The notes: generated from the sequence alone by a model not told the origin. DNA of 49,409 nt from Thermosynechococcus sp. M98_K2018_005 (GCF_015295825.1 NZ_DVEH01000043.1:1-49409), one strand, 5' to 3'; shown: positions 1 to 10,151, numbered from the stretch's first letter. Numbers and translations: made by a program.

Positions 1-71
1 CGGGCTGGTTGTTCATTACACAGCCTTTATTCAGGCTATCTTCAAATTGAATTCGATAAAGAGGGATATTC

Positions 72-881
72 CTAATAGGCGCGACCTAAGGGGGGTGTCC
101 AAGGGGTTTCAGGTGTTGTGACTACCGACAGGAGGCTGCCAATGCCTTCAATTTCGACGCGCACGCGATCGCCCACCTGTAGTGCACCAATTCCTGCGGG
201 TGTCCCCGTTAACACCACATCCCCCGGCAGCAGTGTCATCACATAGCTAATGAAACTCACCAACTTTGCGGGTGAGAAAACCATTTGATCAATCGTTGCT
301 GACTGGACGGGTTGTGCAGCCTCATTAATAAATGTTTGCAACCGCGCATCACTGGGAACCTCTCGCACAATCCAAGGACCTAGGGGGCAAAATGTGTCAA
401 AACCCTTAGCCCGCGTCCATTGCTGCTCCCGCTGCTGAAGATCTCGAGCGGTGACATCGTTAGCGATGGTGTAGCCCCAAATATGCTCAAGAGCTTCATT
501 TTCAGGGCAGGCACGGGTACGACGACCAATGACCACCGCCAATTCCCCCTCGTAGTCCACCCGCTTTACTTGGGGTGGATACCAAATGGGACAGCCGGGG
601 GCTTGAACCGTTGTCGGCGGTTTTAGAAAAATCAATGGCTCAGGGGGCACACTATCGCCCATTTCCGCAGCGTGCTTCACATAGTTGCGTCCGACAGCAA
701 CAATTTTTGAGGGGGAGCAGGGAGCCAAGAGTTGGTAGCTATCGGGACTGAGGACGTGGTTCGTGGGTTGGCCGTGGAGCCACGGTGCCGCATCCCAGAT
801 CATCACTTCACGATTGAGTTGCAGTGTGCCGTAATGAATCTGTCCCCCCGTGGTCTGCACCCGCACAAACCGTTCCACCAT
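72..881 (-). CDS. Fumarylacetoacetate hydrolase (FAH) family protein
   Basis: A soluble 269-residue protein of the FAH superfamily, whose members hydrolyse or decarboxylate small 2-oxo acids such as acylpyruvates at a divalent metal site. Seen in the sequence: the VGRNYVKHAAEMG entry motif, the acidic metal motif DYEGELAVVIG, then NDVTARDLQ and the C-terminal LLPGDVVLTGTPAGIG signature, all in family order. The length is typical of single-domain FAH proteins. It is transcribed alone, with a degraded insertion element upstream. The family is certain. The substrate is not, because acylpyruvase, oxaloacetate decarboxylase and related activities share these motifs. Confidence 0.88.
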   Translation of the reverse strand: MVERFVRVQTTGGQIHYGTLQLNREVMIWDAAPWLHGQPTNHVLSPDSYQLLAPCSPSKIVAVGRNYVKHAAEMGDSVPPEPLIFLKPPTTVQAPGCPIWYPPQVKRVDYEGELAVVIGRRTRACPENEALEHIWGYTIANDVTARDLQQREQQWTRAKGFDTFCPLGPWIVREVPSDARLQTFINEAAQPVQSATIDQMVFSPAKLVSFISYVMTLLPGDVVLTGTPAGIGALQVGDRVRVEIEGIGSLLSVVTTPETPWTPPLGRAY

Positions 882-1030
882 AGTGAATTAGTCCCCTTTT
901 CTGATCCATTTACGCTGAACACTGCTGAGCGCTACTACTCAACACTGAAGCGATAGTATCCCACGCATTACTGAGTAGGAAGGCGGTATCCCGCACAGCC
1001 TTGAGAAAAGTTCCCAAGATGCCTTGCCAA

Positions 1031-1825
1031 TCACGTGGCATCCTGTGGTGGCATGACCGAATTTCCGACCCGCCTTGGCCACCATGTCGGCAGAAAAAGC
1101 AAACGGTAGTTGGTCGTCAACCCGTGAGCCACCTGCTTGTGGCACTCATCAATCAAGTTCTGAATCCGTTCTCGCACTCTGGCCATCCGCATCCGTGGCC
1201 GCCGCTTGGCATTCACCTTGGTCATCCGCGAGACCCAGCTATCCAAGTAGAGGCGAGCAGTGCGTCCAAAGTCGCCTTTGCCAATTTCTACAAACGCATC
1301 CCCTCCCGTTAAGAACGTTCTCACACCGGAGTCGAGGGCAATGACTCCCGTTGCTGGCGTGATCTCAACAACAACAGGTTCAGGAAAAGTCGCATACCAG
1401 CGGTCTTTAATCCGCACGAATTCGGTGCCATAGTTGCACTCACGGGGGACTGGCTCGCTGGCAACAAAGCTCAATCCCTTGGTTAACCGTGGATACCCCG
1501 TGCCACTGCGATAGTTTCCCTGGTTGAACTGCAACGTATGCGTTTTATCCCGTATGCTACGAAACCTTGCATTTGGGCTGGCCTTAAAGGCTAACCACGC
1601 CTCAAAGATCGCATTTTGCCGAATGTGGCAGGGGCTATCTTTGACCCATTGCAGCAACTCAGAATTCATGATTTGGTCGCGGAGTTTGTATTTATTCCTG
1701 ACCAACCCGTGTTGCCGCATATAGGCAATCCCTTGGTTGTAGCAGTATCGGGATGCTACCTGCCACTGCTTCCATAGTTTTGCCAATTCAGGCTGCGGAT
1801 AAATCCTGATCTTTCTGGATTGCAG
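1031..1825 (-). pseudogene. tnpB: Truncated, frameshifted TnpB (IS607-type)
   Basis: TnpB is the RNA-guided RuvC-like nuclease of IS200/IS605/IS607 elements. The remnant begins near RKIRIYPQPELAKLWKQW, a typical TnpB N-terminus. It keeps the RuvC-I block GVIALDSGVRTF with its catalytic Asp, followed by VEIGKGDFGR, and is recognisable to about LLFLP. The reading frame is then lost: TnpB-like residues (MVAKAGRKFG) continue in another minus-strand frame around 1065-1090 and fade out. The CxxC zinc finger and the third catalytic Asp are absent. The open frame extends upstream to 2398, but that part is an out-of-frame shadow of tnpA. Inactive. Confidence 0.75.
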
Positions 1826-2378
1826 TTTTGTACTTGCGCAGTCCGTAGAGTCTGCTGCTGAAGCAGTGGAGGATGGCGAGAATATCCTCAACCAATTCTT
1901 GTTGGGGAGACAGCTCCTGATCATCGAGAACCACGATTTGACACCCGTGTCGTTGACAATACCACTGCACAAGGTCGAATCCAAATCGGTAGAGTCGGTC
2001 TTGATGAGCGACCACAATTGTTGTGACATCGCCTCGACCCACTCATTCCAATAAGGAAAGGAACTATTGACGCTTGAAGTTGAGACCACTGCCAATCTCT
2101 GCCACCACTTCGGGTCTAGGATAGAGTTCAACCAGTTTGGCAACTTGGCGATTGAGGTCGGGTTGTTGGGCGGGACTGCTAACTCTGGTATAGAGCACAA
2201 CGGCTTGATTGTTTGTTTTTGCTGTTGCCCCTGTCCAAGAGTCGAGGTCGTAACGCCGCTCTGTACCAGAGGGGGTGCGGATGGCTTTGATGAGTCCTCG
2301 CTTTTGCCACCGCCGCAAGGTGTGCAGGCTGACCTTGAAATACGCACTGGCTTCTTTCGGCGTGACATATCTCGGCAG
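1788..2378 (-). pseudogene. tnpA: IS607-type serine recombinase with two in-frame stops
   Basis: The N-terminal MerR-like helix-turn-helix (VTPKEASAYFKVSLHTLRRW) leads into the serine-recombinase catalytic domain (VVLYTRVSSPAQQPDLNRQ), which carries the nucleophilic Ser in RVSS. The frame then reads EIGSGLNFKRQ, stop, FLSLLE, stop, VGRGDVTTIVVAHQDRL without any shift. Two nonsense codons, at about 2061-2063 and 2043-2045, therefore interrupt an otherwise collinear protein. No ATG opens the frame; a CTG at 2378 is the best remaining start. Its 3' end overlaps the tnpB relic, as in intact IS607 elements. This looks like decay by point mutation rather than deletion. Confidence 0.8.
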
Positions 2379-2441
2379 TGTACACTATTGATAACCAATG
2401 CTCAGCATTGTACAGCTATCTTTGCATTAAATTAATCCTCC

Positions 2442-2457
2442 TTGCCAAGAATGGCAA
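2442..2457. promoter_or_regulatory. Inverted repeat upstream of rpsF
   Basis: A perfect 6-bp inverted repeat (TTGCCA, 4-nt spacer AGAA, TGGCAA) lies about 80 bp before the rpsF start. It is followed by TAGAATTATAAA, which contains possible -10 elements. It could be an operator, a small hairpin in the leader or chance; there is no T-run to make it a terminator. Confidence 0.3.
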
Positions 2458-2533
2458 ACTGCGGTGCTAGAATTATAAAGCCTTGCTTTTTGCATCCGTC
2501 AAAAGGCCATTTGTCCAAAAGGAGTTGACCTCA

Positions 2534-2878
2534 ATGATGACACGGAACTACGAAACGCTTTACATTATTCGTCCTGATGTGGGCGAAGAACAACTGGAAC
2601 AAACCATTAGCCAATTTCGCACTCTTTTAGAAGAACAGGGTGCGACAAAGCTTAAGGTACAAAATCGCGGTAAGCGTCGGTTTGCCTACCCGATCAAGAA
2701 ACTGCGGGAGGGCTACTATATCCTGATGACCTATACTGTTGCTGGGACGGCGATCGCCCCCCTTGAGCGCGCCATGCGTCTCAACGAAAACATTCTCCGC
2801 TTCATGACGATTGTCCTCGAAGAAGAGACCGACACCGAAGACACCGAGGATGAAAATCCTGTTCTTGCCCGTGCCTAA
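2534..2878 (+). CDS. rpsF: 30S ribosomal protein S6
   Basis: S6 binds the central domain of 16S rRNA as a heterodimer with S18. The 114-residue product opens with MMTRNYETLYIIRPD and carries the S6 core NRGKRRFAYPIKKLREGYY, which forms the beta-sheet surface that contacts S18 and RNA, followed by a short acidic tail (EEETDTEDTED) typical of cyanobacterial S6. The start was placed at the ATG at 2534 (a second ATG follows at 2537), because GGAG lies upstream at 2521-2524 and the longer frame has no family similarity. rpsR is not adjacent. It is followed after 39 bp by an unrelated gene. Confidence 0.95.
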   Translation: MMTRNYETLYIIRPDVGEEQLEQTISQFRTLLEEQGATKLKVQNRGKRRFAYPIKKLREGYYILMTYTVAGTAIAPLERAMRLNENILRFMTIVLEEETDTEDTEDENPVLARA

Positions 2879-2917
2879 GACAGCACACTGACTCAAGTTC
2901 ACTGAAAGGGGGACATC

Positions 2918-4537
2918 ATGGCACCATCTCCCGCTTCTTGGAAGTGCGATGGCATACCTAAAAATGGTAAATCCTACCCCAATGCCAGTGGTGCCCACTC
3001 CCCCTATGAAAACTTTGGTCCTGACTGTGATGTGTGTGGCCTACCCCGTGAGGCCATGAATCCTGCCAGTGGTAACAGTGCTACTGGCGCTGGAAAGTCG
3101 AAACTACCGCTAGTTGCTGCTGCCCTTGGGGTGGTTCTATTACTCGCGGGTGGTATTGGTTTCCTCGGCTATCGAATTTTTATTGCCAGCCGTGGCGGCA
3201 ATACTTCACCCCTGACGGAAGCGACAACCAGTAACAACCAACTGGTGAGCAAAACCACCGCCCGCAACACAGCACACATTAGCCAAGGGGAGCGCATCCT
3301 GATCAGTGAGCCGAATCCCCAGCGAGCAGCCCTCAAGCAGGAAGCCGCCCTTGCCTTTGATCAGGGAGATTGGGCACAGGCGATCGCCAAGTATCAAGAA
3401 CTGGTCACCCTCGATCCCAATGATCCAGAGGCACGCATTTATCTCAACAATGCCCGTGCCCGTCAAGCCGGCAACCCCATGACAATGGCCACCGTTGTTC
3501 CCATCGGCACCAGTCCCGATACCGCCAAGGAAATTCTGCGGGGGGTAGCTCAGTACCAAGAGCGCTTTAATGCCAGTGGCCCCAGTCGTGCCCTTGAAGT
3601 CGCTATTGTCAATGAAAACAGCCCCAATGGCGTGACCAGTTTGGCCGAAGATTTGATCAACAGTTCAATCCAAGGGGTACTAGGTCATGGCACCGATGCC
3701 AATAGTCGTGCCGCTCTACAAGTTTATGAGCAAGCGGGGATTGCCGCTCTTTCTCCCTTAACCACGAATGTCACCCCCCAAGGCAACGGTACAGTACAGG
3801 TCCAGACGCTATCCCTGAATGAAAAGGGGCAGCAACTCCTCAATACCTACCTTGATAATGCCGCCAATACCCTTGCCCAAGCCGCAGCGAAAAAAGTCCC
3901 TAATGCCAAAGTGGCTGTTCTCTACAACAGCGATAGCCCCTACAGTGATGAACTGAAAACTAAATTGGTTGCTGCCCTGCCTCGCTTTGGTACTCGAGTG
4001 GTGCAACAGATTGATGTGGCTGCTGCCGGCTTTAATGCCAATACAGCAATGACCACAGCACAGCAAGCGGGAGCCAATGTGGTCATTTTGGCCATGAGTC
4101 GCGCACGGGTGAATGATGCCGTTGCCCTTGCCATTGCCAATCAAACCCAAACTACCCCCGTGCCATTGTTTGGTAGTGATCAACTCTACGGCCCCGATTT
4201 ATTGATCAAGGGGGATAGTGCCATTAATGGTATGATTCTGGCGGTGCCTTGGAGTACCAACCCCAGTGATCCCTTTGCTCAGCAGGCGGCACAAGCGTGG
4301 CGGGGGCAGATTAGTTGGCGCACCACTACGGCCTACGATGCGACTCAGGCTCTTGCCCAAGCGATGGTTCAAGGGGGCGATCGCGCCAGCACCCAACAAC
4401 TGCTCCGCCAAGGGGTGCAAATTCAGGGGCAAACTGCCAGTGGTACTTTTGATCGAGTTCCTCTGGTTCAAGCGGCACCGGGACCCAATGGCCCTAAAGG
4501 CTCCAACTACCAGTTCAACCCCCTCAGTGGCATCTAA
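2918..4537 (+). CDS. Membrane-anchored type 1 solute-binding protein with cytoplasmic Cys motif and TPR
   Basis: The 539-residue protein has an unusual order. Residues 1-60 are Cys- and Gly-rich (C10, and C37-x2-C40 in DCDVCG), resembling a small zinc ribbon. A hydrophobic helix follows at about 63-88, then a Ser/Thr-rich linker. A TPR-like repeat lies at about 135-172 (ALAFDQGDWAQAIAKYQELV), and residues 185-539 form a LivK-like periplasmic-binding fold (ALEVAIVNENSPNG, then VAVLYNSDSPYSDELK). The helix should anchor the protein with the binding domain outside the cytoplasm. No ABC permease or ATPase lies beside it, so it may act as a sensor or assembly factor, or with a distant transporter. 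This exact architecture has no function I can name. Confidence 0.75.
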   Translation: MAPSPASWKCDGIPKNGKSYPNASGAHSPYENFGPDCDVCGLPREAMNPASGNSATGAGKSKLPLVAAALGVVLLLAGGIGFLGYRIFIASRGGNTSPLTEATTSNNQLVSKTTARNTAHISQGERILISEPNPQRAALKQEAALAFDQGDWAQAIAKYQELVTLDPNDPEARIYLNNARARQAGNPMTMATVVPIGTSPDTAKEILRGVAQYQERFNASGPSRALEVAIVNENSPNGVTSLAEDLINSSIQGVLGHGTDANSRAALQVYEQAGIAALSPLTTNVTPQGNGTVQVQTLSLNEKGQQLLNTYLDNAANTLAQAAAKKVPNAKVAVLYNSDSPYSDELKTKLVAALPRFGTRVVQQIDVAAAGFNANTAMTTAQQAGANVVILAMSRARVNDAVALAIANQTQTTPVPLFGSDQLYGPDLLIKGDSAINGMILAVPWSTNPSDPFAQQAAQAWRGQISWRTTTAYDATQALAQAMVQGGDRASTQQLLRQGVQIQGQTASGTFDRVPLVQAAPGPNGPKGSNYQFNPLSGI

Positions 4538-4588
4538 AGCCGGCCAACTAATGCTAAGCTATTGCCGATTGGTGTTTTAGGAATCTCC

Positions 4589-5458
4589 ATGACTGCAAAA
4601 ATTGGCATTATTGGCGGTAGTGGTCTCTACAAGATGGATGCCCTCACCGATGTCGAAGAGGTACGTCTGACTACGCCCTTTGGTGATCCTTCCGATGCCT
4701 TTATTTGCGGCAAGATTGCTGGGGTTCCTGTCGTCTTTTTGGCACGCCATGGCCGCAATCACCATCTACTGCCGACGGAGATTCCCTTTCGTGCCAACAT
4801 CTATGGCTTCAAATCCCTTGGAGTCGAGTACCTGCTTTCTGCGTCTGCGGTGGGTTCCCTACAGGAACAGGTGAAACCCCTTGATATGGTGGTGCCCGAT
4901 CAGTTTATTGACCGTACCCGTAACCGCATTTCCACATTCTTTGGTGATGGCATTGTGGCGCACATTGGCTTTGCCGATCCGGTGTGTCCTGCCCTTGCTG
5001 GTGTTCTCGCAGATGCGATCGCCGATCTCAACCTGCCCGATGTCACCCTTCACCGCCAAGGTACCTATGTGTGTATGGAAGGCCCTGCTTTCTCGACGCT
5101 AGCAGAGTCTAACCTGTACCGCTCGTGGGGCGGCACCGTGATTGGCATGACGAATCTACCGGAGGCCAAACTCGCTCGTGAAGCGGAGATTGCCTATGCA
5201 ACGCTGGCACTCGTCACGGACTACGACTGCTGGCACCCAGAGCATGACTCAGTCACAGTGGAGATGATTATCGGCAACTTGCAGCGCAATGTCAAAAATG
5301 CCCAAGCAATTATCTGCGAAACCGTCAAACGCCTCCATGAGCATCCACCAGCCTCTAAAGCCCACCGTGCCTTAAAGAATGCTATTCTCACTCCCCTTGA
5401 CAAAGTACCCGCAGCCACCAAGGAGAAACTTCATCTGCTCTTGGCCAAATATCTCTAG
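4589..5458 (+). CDS. mtnP: S-methyl-5'-thioadenosine phosphorylase
   Basis: MtnP splits methylthioadenosine into adenine and methylthioribose-1-phosphate, the first step of methionine salvage after polyamine synthesis. The 289-residue protein starts with [13 protein letters not shown], the nucleoside phosphorylase phosphate loop. It contains [13 protein letters not shown], the substrate-binding [11 protein letters not shown] and [20 protein letters not shown], and the catalytic region around VTDYDCWH. The ATG at 4589 is preferred to an upstream in-frame TTG at 4562 because similarity begins there. The final TAG interlocks with the stop of the convergent histidine kinase in a shared CTAG. No other salvage genes are nearby. 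Confidence 0.93.
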   Translation: MTAKIGIIGGSGLYKMDALTDVEEVRLTTPFGDPSDAFICGKIAGVPVVFLARHGRNHHLLPTEIPFRANIYGFKSLGVEYLLSASAVGSLQEQVKPLDMVVPDQFIDRTRNRISTFFGDGIVAHIGFADPVCPALAGVLADAIADLNLPDVTLHRQGTYVCMEGPAFSTLAESNLYRSWGGTVIGMTNLPEAKLAREAEIAYATLALVTDYDCWHPEHDSVTVEMIIGNLQRNVKNAQAIICETVKRLHEHPPASKAHRALKNAILTPLDKVPAATKEKLHLLLAKYL

Positions 5459-8400
5459 GTCATAGACTCTGCTGTATTCTGATCACCCTCAAAACTGATC
5501 TGCTCACACAGTTGCGGGTAGGTCGTCTTGGGACTGAGGCAGCGACAGCGGTTGAGGGCAGCGGCAAGGGCTTCCATTTTAATCGGTTTACTGATGTAGT
5601 CATCCATACCCGCTGCAAAGCAGCGTTCGCGATCGCCGGCTAGGGCATTTGCTGTCATGGCAATAATCCAAGGGCGTTGACTGGGGGGCCATTGGGCACA
5701 GATGCGTTCGGTGGTCTCGAGGCCATCCATCTTTGGCATTTGCACATCCATCAGCACAACATCGTAGGGGCGCTGTTGCAGTGCTTCAAGCACCTCGAGG
5801 CCATTGGCCGCCACATCGGCACGGTAGCCCATCCGCTTGAGAATATGCAGTGCCACCTTTTGGTTAACAGCATTGTCCTCAGCAAGGAGGATGCGCAGCG
5901 GAAAGCGACTGCCCAAGCTGGGATCAATGCTTGTTTTTGTCAGGGCAGGCTGAGTTGCGGATTCACTGCTGAGGGTCTTAATTAGGGTTTGGCGTAGGGT
6001 CAGGGGGCGAATGGGTTTGGGGACGTGAGCCGTGATCAATTCCTTGCGGTTAGCAGTTTCCAGCCAACTCAGGGGCGTGAGCAGGATAATCGGCTGTTGC
6101 CTGAAGTGCGGCTCTGATTGCAACCGCTCTGATAACTGAAGCCCGGTCATCTGGGGCATATTCAAATCAATTACTGCCAAATCCCACTGGGGAGGAGCCT
6201 CCAGAACCAGTTGGGGATCGCCATACCCAATAGGCACCATGCCCCAGTTTTGCAGTAATGTACAGAGATTCTCACGGCTAGCGGCATTGTCATCAACAAC
6301 AAGGACACGCTTGCTTTCTAGAGCAGGGTGAACTGCTGGTGGTACATAGGGTTTTTGCTCTTTGACGAGGATCGTAAAGGTAAATGTTGTGCCCTGACCC
6401 TCAACACTCTCAACAAACATATCACCGCCCATTAACTCACAGAGGCGTTTGCTAATGACTAGCCCTAGGCCTGTACCGCCATACTCGCGCGTCGTGGAGG
6501 CATCCACTTGGCTAAAGGGCTTGAAGAGCCGATCCAAGCGATCGCTGGGAATGCCAATGCCCGTATCCTGGACTTGAAATTGGAGAAAATTCTTGCCCTT
6601 GTGCTTGACCACGCTCACATGGACGACGACTTGGCCTTCGGGGGTAAACTTAATCCCATTGCCCACTAAGTTAACGAGAATCTGCCGTAGCCGTGTCACG
6701 TCCCCTTTAACTTGGGCAGGGGTTTCGGGGGTACAAGTGTAAACTAACTCTAACTCCTTCTCCTCAGCTTTGCTGGCCAATAGGCTCAGGACATCCTCCA
6801 CGCACTCACGCACATCAAAGGGCTGCTGCTCCAGTACCAACTTGCCCGATTCAATTTTCGAGAAGTCAAGAATGTCGTTAATAATTGCTAGGAGTGTCTC
6901 ACCGGCTTGGTGTAGAGTTTGCAAAAAATCCCGTTGCTGCTCATTGAGGGGCGTATCCAAGAGCAAATTCGTAAAGCCCAAAACAGCATTCATGGGGGTG
7001 CGGATTTCATGGCTCATGGTGGCCAAAAATTCACTCTTGGCACGGTTGGCCAGTTCTGCTTGCAGGCGGGCTTGCTCGAGTTCTTGGTTTTGCTGAGCCA
7101 ACAATTGTCGCTGCTGCTGTTCATGGCGCAGGAGTTCCGCTTGGGCGATCGCAATCCCCACTTGAGCTGCCACCGCCTCTAGAAGTTCGATTTCCTCAGG
7201 GGTCCACTGTCGCTGGCGATCGCACTGGTGCAGGCTAATAACACCGTTGGGCACTCCTTTATAGGACGTACGAATGGCCAGCATTGACTTGATTTCAAAC
7301 TGGCAGCATAGTTTCTCTGTATTGGCAAAGAGGGGATCTTGGGTCACATCATGGGAAACAACGGCGGCATCACTTTCTAAGACCTTTTCTAAGACCTTCA
7401 AGGTGTGGGGGTTATTCTCCACGAGCACATTAACCCCCTTCATAGATGCGTAGCCCGGTTGCAGATATTCGGCCACATCAGGAATACGTGGTGGGGGCCC
7501 CGGCTCGTAGCGGTGAATTAAACAGCGACTAACCCCAAAGGCACGACCAATTTGAGTGACAGTTGTTTCAAAAACTGTCTCCGTATCGAGGCTCTGGCGA
7601 ATCTGTTCAGTAATTTGATTCAGGAGTAATGCCCGCTGCATTTGCTGTTGCAGTTGCTGACGTTGGCGGGTTTCCTGTTCAAGGAGTTGTACTTGGGCGA
7701 GGCCAATCCCCACCTGTGCCGCCACACTCTTAAGCAAACTTTTAATGGCCTCCGTCCACCGCCGCTGGCGATCGCACTGGTGCAAAATGAGTAAACCATT
7801 GGCTTGATTGCGATAGGCCGTGCGCACAATCACCGCAGATTTCACACTCAGGGCTTCGCAGTACTGATGAAGGGCAATCAGGCGATTGTCGGTAGTGACA
7901 TCATCGCAGCTAAAGACTTCATCAGAGGCAAAGACCGACTCCAAAAATGAACCGCGTATCTGTGCCAAATCAAGATCACACTCATTGACGGAGGGCACCC
8001 CCGGCGCACAATACTCCGCCACCAGTTCCATCGGTGAGGGGGCATTCTCTTGATACACAAATAGGAGGCAACGACTGACATTCAGGGTTGTCCCCACCTG
8101 CTGGACAGCTGTGCGACAAATGTGTTCCCGCTCGATTTGCTGGCGAATTTCCTCGGTAATGCGGTTGAGAAGCAGCGTGCGTTTTACCTGCTGTTGTAAA
8201 AAGAGTTGTGCCCGCTGCCGTTCGCTGACATCACTTTGAATGCCAATGTAGTGCGTAATTTCGCCAAATTCGTTATAAATCGGGGAGATGGCAAGCTCAT
8301 TCCAAAAAGGTTGGCCGTTTTTGCGGTAGTTGCGCAGCACCACACGGCAGGATTGGCCTTTTTTAATTGCATTACGAATTGCTTCAGCCCCCGGTTGATG

Positions 8401-9519
8401 GCGATCGCGCCCCTGCAAAAAGCGGCAATTTTTGCCGATCACCTCCGTTGCTCGATATCCCGTCATCCGCTCAAAGGCGGGGTTCACATAGATAATTGGA
8501 TTATCGGGTTGGCGGTAGTCGGTAATCACAATGCCGTTAGTACTAGCAATAATGGCTCGCTCCCGCAGTCGCAGCTCCGCCTCAATTTGCTTCTTATCAG
8601 TAATATCAACTGCTAACTCCAAAAAGCCAATCAGTTGCTCTTGGCTATCATGAATCGGGGTGACTGACAGGGACACAGGGAAGCGAGAGCCATCCCGCCG
8701 TACAAATGTCCACTCCTGTTCATCTGCCAAACCACGCCGCGCCCGGGCCACGAGAGTCTCAAACCCCGCAGGAATGGGTTCTTCCAATTGGGCACTGAGA
8801 ATCTGGGCATAGCGTTCCACCTCTTGAGGATCATGGAAACGTTCTGGGGTTGCTTTACCCACCAGTTCTGAGGCAGGGTATCCCAGCCATTTCTCGGCGG
8901 CTCGATTCATCAGCGTGATGATGCCATCGGTACGGGTGGCAATAATGGCGTGATTACTACTATTGAAGACCGCCTCTTGGAGGCTGCTCATCTGCTGGAT
9001 GTGGGCTAATTGTTGCTGGGTGACCTCTAAGTGATGGCGGATTTCCAGTTCACTAATGACTTGGCGAGCAAGGGTGCGCAGGGTTTGCTGTTGAAGGGGG
9101 TTTAGCTCACGCGGCTGATAGTCCACCACGCACAGGGTACCAATGCCATAGCCATCGGGAGTAATCAAGGGCATGCCCGCATAGAAGCGGATATAGGGCG
9201 GCCCTGTAACAACGGGATTATCGGCAAAGCGGGGATCCAACCGCGCATCCGGCACCACCACCAGTTCTGGCTGAAGGATCACATGGGCACAGAAGGCAAT
9301 ACTGCGTGGGGTTTCACAGGCATCTAGCCCCACCTTGGACTTAAACCATTGCCGCTGGCGATCAATGAGACTAATTAGGGCAATGGGGGTTTCGCAAATG
9401 GCCGCCGCTAAATTTGTAATTTCATCAAAGACAGGTTCCGGAGGCGTATCTAGGACTCGATACTGCTCAAGGGCACGTTGCCGTTCCGGTTCGTTTGCTG
9501 GCAATGGGGCAGCAGGCAT
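5455..9519 (-). CDS. Hybrid histidine kinase: GAF-PAS-LOV-GAF-GAF-HK-REC-REC
   Basis: A 1354-residue soluble sensor kinase with no transmembrane segment. Domains in order: GAF (about 25-165), PAS (about 185-310), a LOV-type PAS (about 318-436), two similar tandem GAF domains (about 450-625 and 635-800), a HisKA/HATPase core with phospho-accepting H837 in MSHEIRTP, and two receiver domains with Asp at 1118 (VIDLNMP) and 1258 (LMDVQMP). The LOV module has GKNCRFLQG with Cys365, NYRKNG, PFWNEL and GIQSD, the full flavin-contact set. This predicts a flavin-binding blue-light sensor feeding a phosphorelay; its output partner is unknown. The GAF domains lack a Cys-His bilin site. It is transcribed alone. 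Confidence 0.88.
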   Translation of the reverse strand: MPAAPLPANEPERQRALEQYRVLDTPPEPVFDEITNLAAAICETPIALISLIDRQRQWFKSKVGLDACETPRSIAFCAHVILQPELVVVPDARLDPRFADNPVVTGPPYIRFYAGMPLITPDGYGIGTLCVVDYQPRELNPLQQQTLRTLARQVISELEIRHHLEVTQQQLAHIQQMSSLQEAVFNSSNHAIIATRTDGIITLMNRAAEKWLGYPASELVGKATPERFHDPQEVERYAQILSAQLEEPIPAGFETLVARARRGLADEQEWTFVRRDGSRFPVSLSVTPIHDSQEQLIGFLELAVDITDKKQIEAELRLRERAIIASTNGIVITDYRQPDNPIIYVNPAFERMTGYRATEVIGKNCRFLQGRDRHQPGAEAIRNAIKKGQSCRVVLRNYRKNGQPFWNELAISPIYNEFGEITHYIGIQSDVSERQRAQLFLQQQVKRTLLLNRITEEIRQQIEREHICRTAVQQVGTTLNVSRCLLFVYQENAPSPMELVAEYCAPGVPSVNECDLDLAQIRGSFLESVFASDEVFSCDDVTTDNRLIALHQYCEALSVKSAVIVRTAYRNQANGLLILHQCDRQRRWTEAIKSLLKSVAAQVGIGLAQVQLLEQETRQRQQLQQQMQRALLLNQITEQIRQSLDTETVFETTVTQIGRAFGVSRCLIHRYEPGPPPRIPDVAEYLQPGYASMKGVNVLVENNPHTLKVLEKVLESDAAVVSHDVTQDPLFANTEKLCCQFEIKSMLAIRTSYKGVPNGVISLHQCDRQRQWTPEEIELLEAVAAQVGIAIAQAELLRHEQQQRQLLAQQNQELEQARLQAELANRAKSEFLATMSHEIRTPMNAVLGFTNLLLDTPLNEQQRDFLQTLHQAGETLLAIINDILDFSKIESGKLVLEQQPFDVRECVEDVLSLLASKAEEKELELVYTCTPETPAQVKGDVTRLRQILVNLVGNGIKFTPEGQVVVHVSVVKHKGKNFLQFQVQDTGIGIPSDRLDRLFKPFSQVDASTTREYGGTGLGLVISKRLCELMGGDMFVESVEGQGTTFTFTILVKEQKPYVPPAVHPALESKRVLVVDDNAASRENLCTLLQNWGMVPIGYGDPQLVLEAPPQWDLAVIDLNMPQMTGLQLSERLQSEPHFRQQPIILLTPLSWLETANRKELITAHVPKPIRPLTLRQTLIKTLSSESATQPALTKTSIDPSLGSRFPLRILLAEDNAVNQKVALHILKRMGYRADVAANGLEVLEALQQRPYDVVLMDVQMPKMDGLETTERICAQWPPSQRPWIIAMTANALAGDRERCFAAGMDDYISKPIKMEALAAALNRCRCLSPKTTYPQLCEQISFEGDQNTAESMT

Positions 9520-9654
9520 AGCCCAAATGTACCGCCTTTTTGTAGGAGCAAGTCTTTCATCATTATATGAATTGCACTGGTTCTAGAGAGGATCTCCTAG
9601 GGGATGCAGAACACAACATCTATCTTCGCAGGACTTGGAGGGCAGTAACAGAAC

Positions 9655-9686
9655 AAAAAAAGGATGTAGACTCTAGGCCTACACCC
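9655..9686 (-). terminator. Rho-independent terminator of the psbV-psbV2-petJ cluster
   Basis: Read on the minus strand, an 8-bp stem (GGGTGTAG pairing with CTACATCC, one G-T pair) with a 9-nt loop is followed by seven T. It begins about 35 nt after the petJ stop codon. Confidence 0.82.
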
Positions 9687-9719
9687 TTCATCAATCGTTA
9701 TTTTCAGACTGTGGCAATT

Positions 9720-10052
9720 TTAGCGTGCCCAACCCTTGGCAGCTTGATCGAGCACGTAGGCAGCCACATCTTGAATTTGCTCATCGGTGAGACGACCCGC
9801 AAAAGCGGGCATGGCATTTTTGCCGTGCTGCACTTGGTAGATAATGGCATCCTCAGAGTACATGCCAAATTGCTCAAGAGCTTCTTTTTTCAGGGTTTTG
9901 TTGGCCATCACGACATTGCCGCCCCCCATGTGACAGGCTGCGCAGTTGCCGCTAAAGACTTTGGCGCCATTGGCTAAATCTGCTGCCAAGGCCGCAGGGG
10001 TGAGGCTGACAAAGAGAGCGATCGCCCAAACACAAATGAATAGCTTTTTCAA
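9720..10052 (-). CDS. petJ: Cytochrome c6 precursor
   Basis: Cytochrome c6 is the soluble lumenal carrier between cytochrome b6f and photosystem I or the terminal oxidase. The 110-residue precursor begins [20 protein letters not shown], a Sec signal ending in ALA before mature [10 protein letters not shown]. It has the heme site CAACH and the distal Met ligand in [11 protein letters not shown]. The start was placed at TTG 10052 because AGGAG precedes it by 5-7 nt and the signal peptide begins there; the open frame continues to 10100. It is last in a cluster after psbV2 (99-bp gap) and is followed by a terminator. No plastocyanin gene is seen here. Confidence 0.95.
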   Translation of the reverse strand: MKKLFICVWAIALFVSLTPAALAADLANGAKVFSGNCAACHMGGGNVVMANKTLKKEALEQFGMYSEDAIIYQVQHGKNAMPAFAGRLTDEQIQDVAAYVLDQAAKGWAR

Positions 10053-10151
10053 CGGAGTTCTCCTTTCATGGAATGCGTCAGGGTATGGATAAAGCCCCAA
10101 AAATCAAGGGGTGCAAGGTTCACCAAAGGTCAGTGTAGCAAAGTTCCCAAC

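Larger units (their letters stand above)
1000..2378 (-). mobile_element. Decayed IS607-family insertion element
   Basis: The region carries the two-gene IS607 arrangement: a serine recombinase (tnpA) followed by an overlapping tnpB, both on the minus strand and both broken. IS607 elements lack terminal inverted repeats and target duplications, so the ends are approximate: the left end is set where TnpB similarity fades and the right end at the tnpA start. The 3' part of tnpB, including the zinc finger, the last catalytic Asp and the segment that would encode a guide RNA, is missing. The copy should be immobile unless helped in trans. Confidence 0.75.

Noticed and set aside
420-626. 68-codon plus-strand open frame inside the FAH gene
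   Set aside because: It lies wholly within the FAH coding region on the opposite strand, with no start signal or family motif.
1825-2398. N-terminal half of the 455-codon open frame that ends in TnpB
   Set aside because: It is an out-of-frame shadow of the recombinase; the recognisable TnpB protein begins near 1825.
7080-8170. Bilin-binding GAF domains in the hybrid kinase
   Set aside because: The conserved Cys-His chromophore motif of phytochromes and cyanobacteriochromes is absent; the HQCDRQR block is different.
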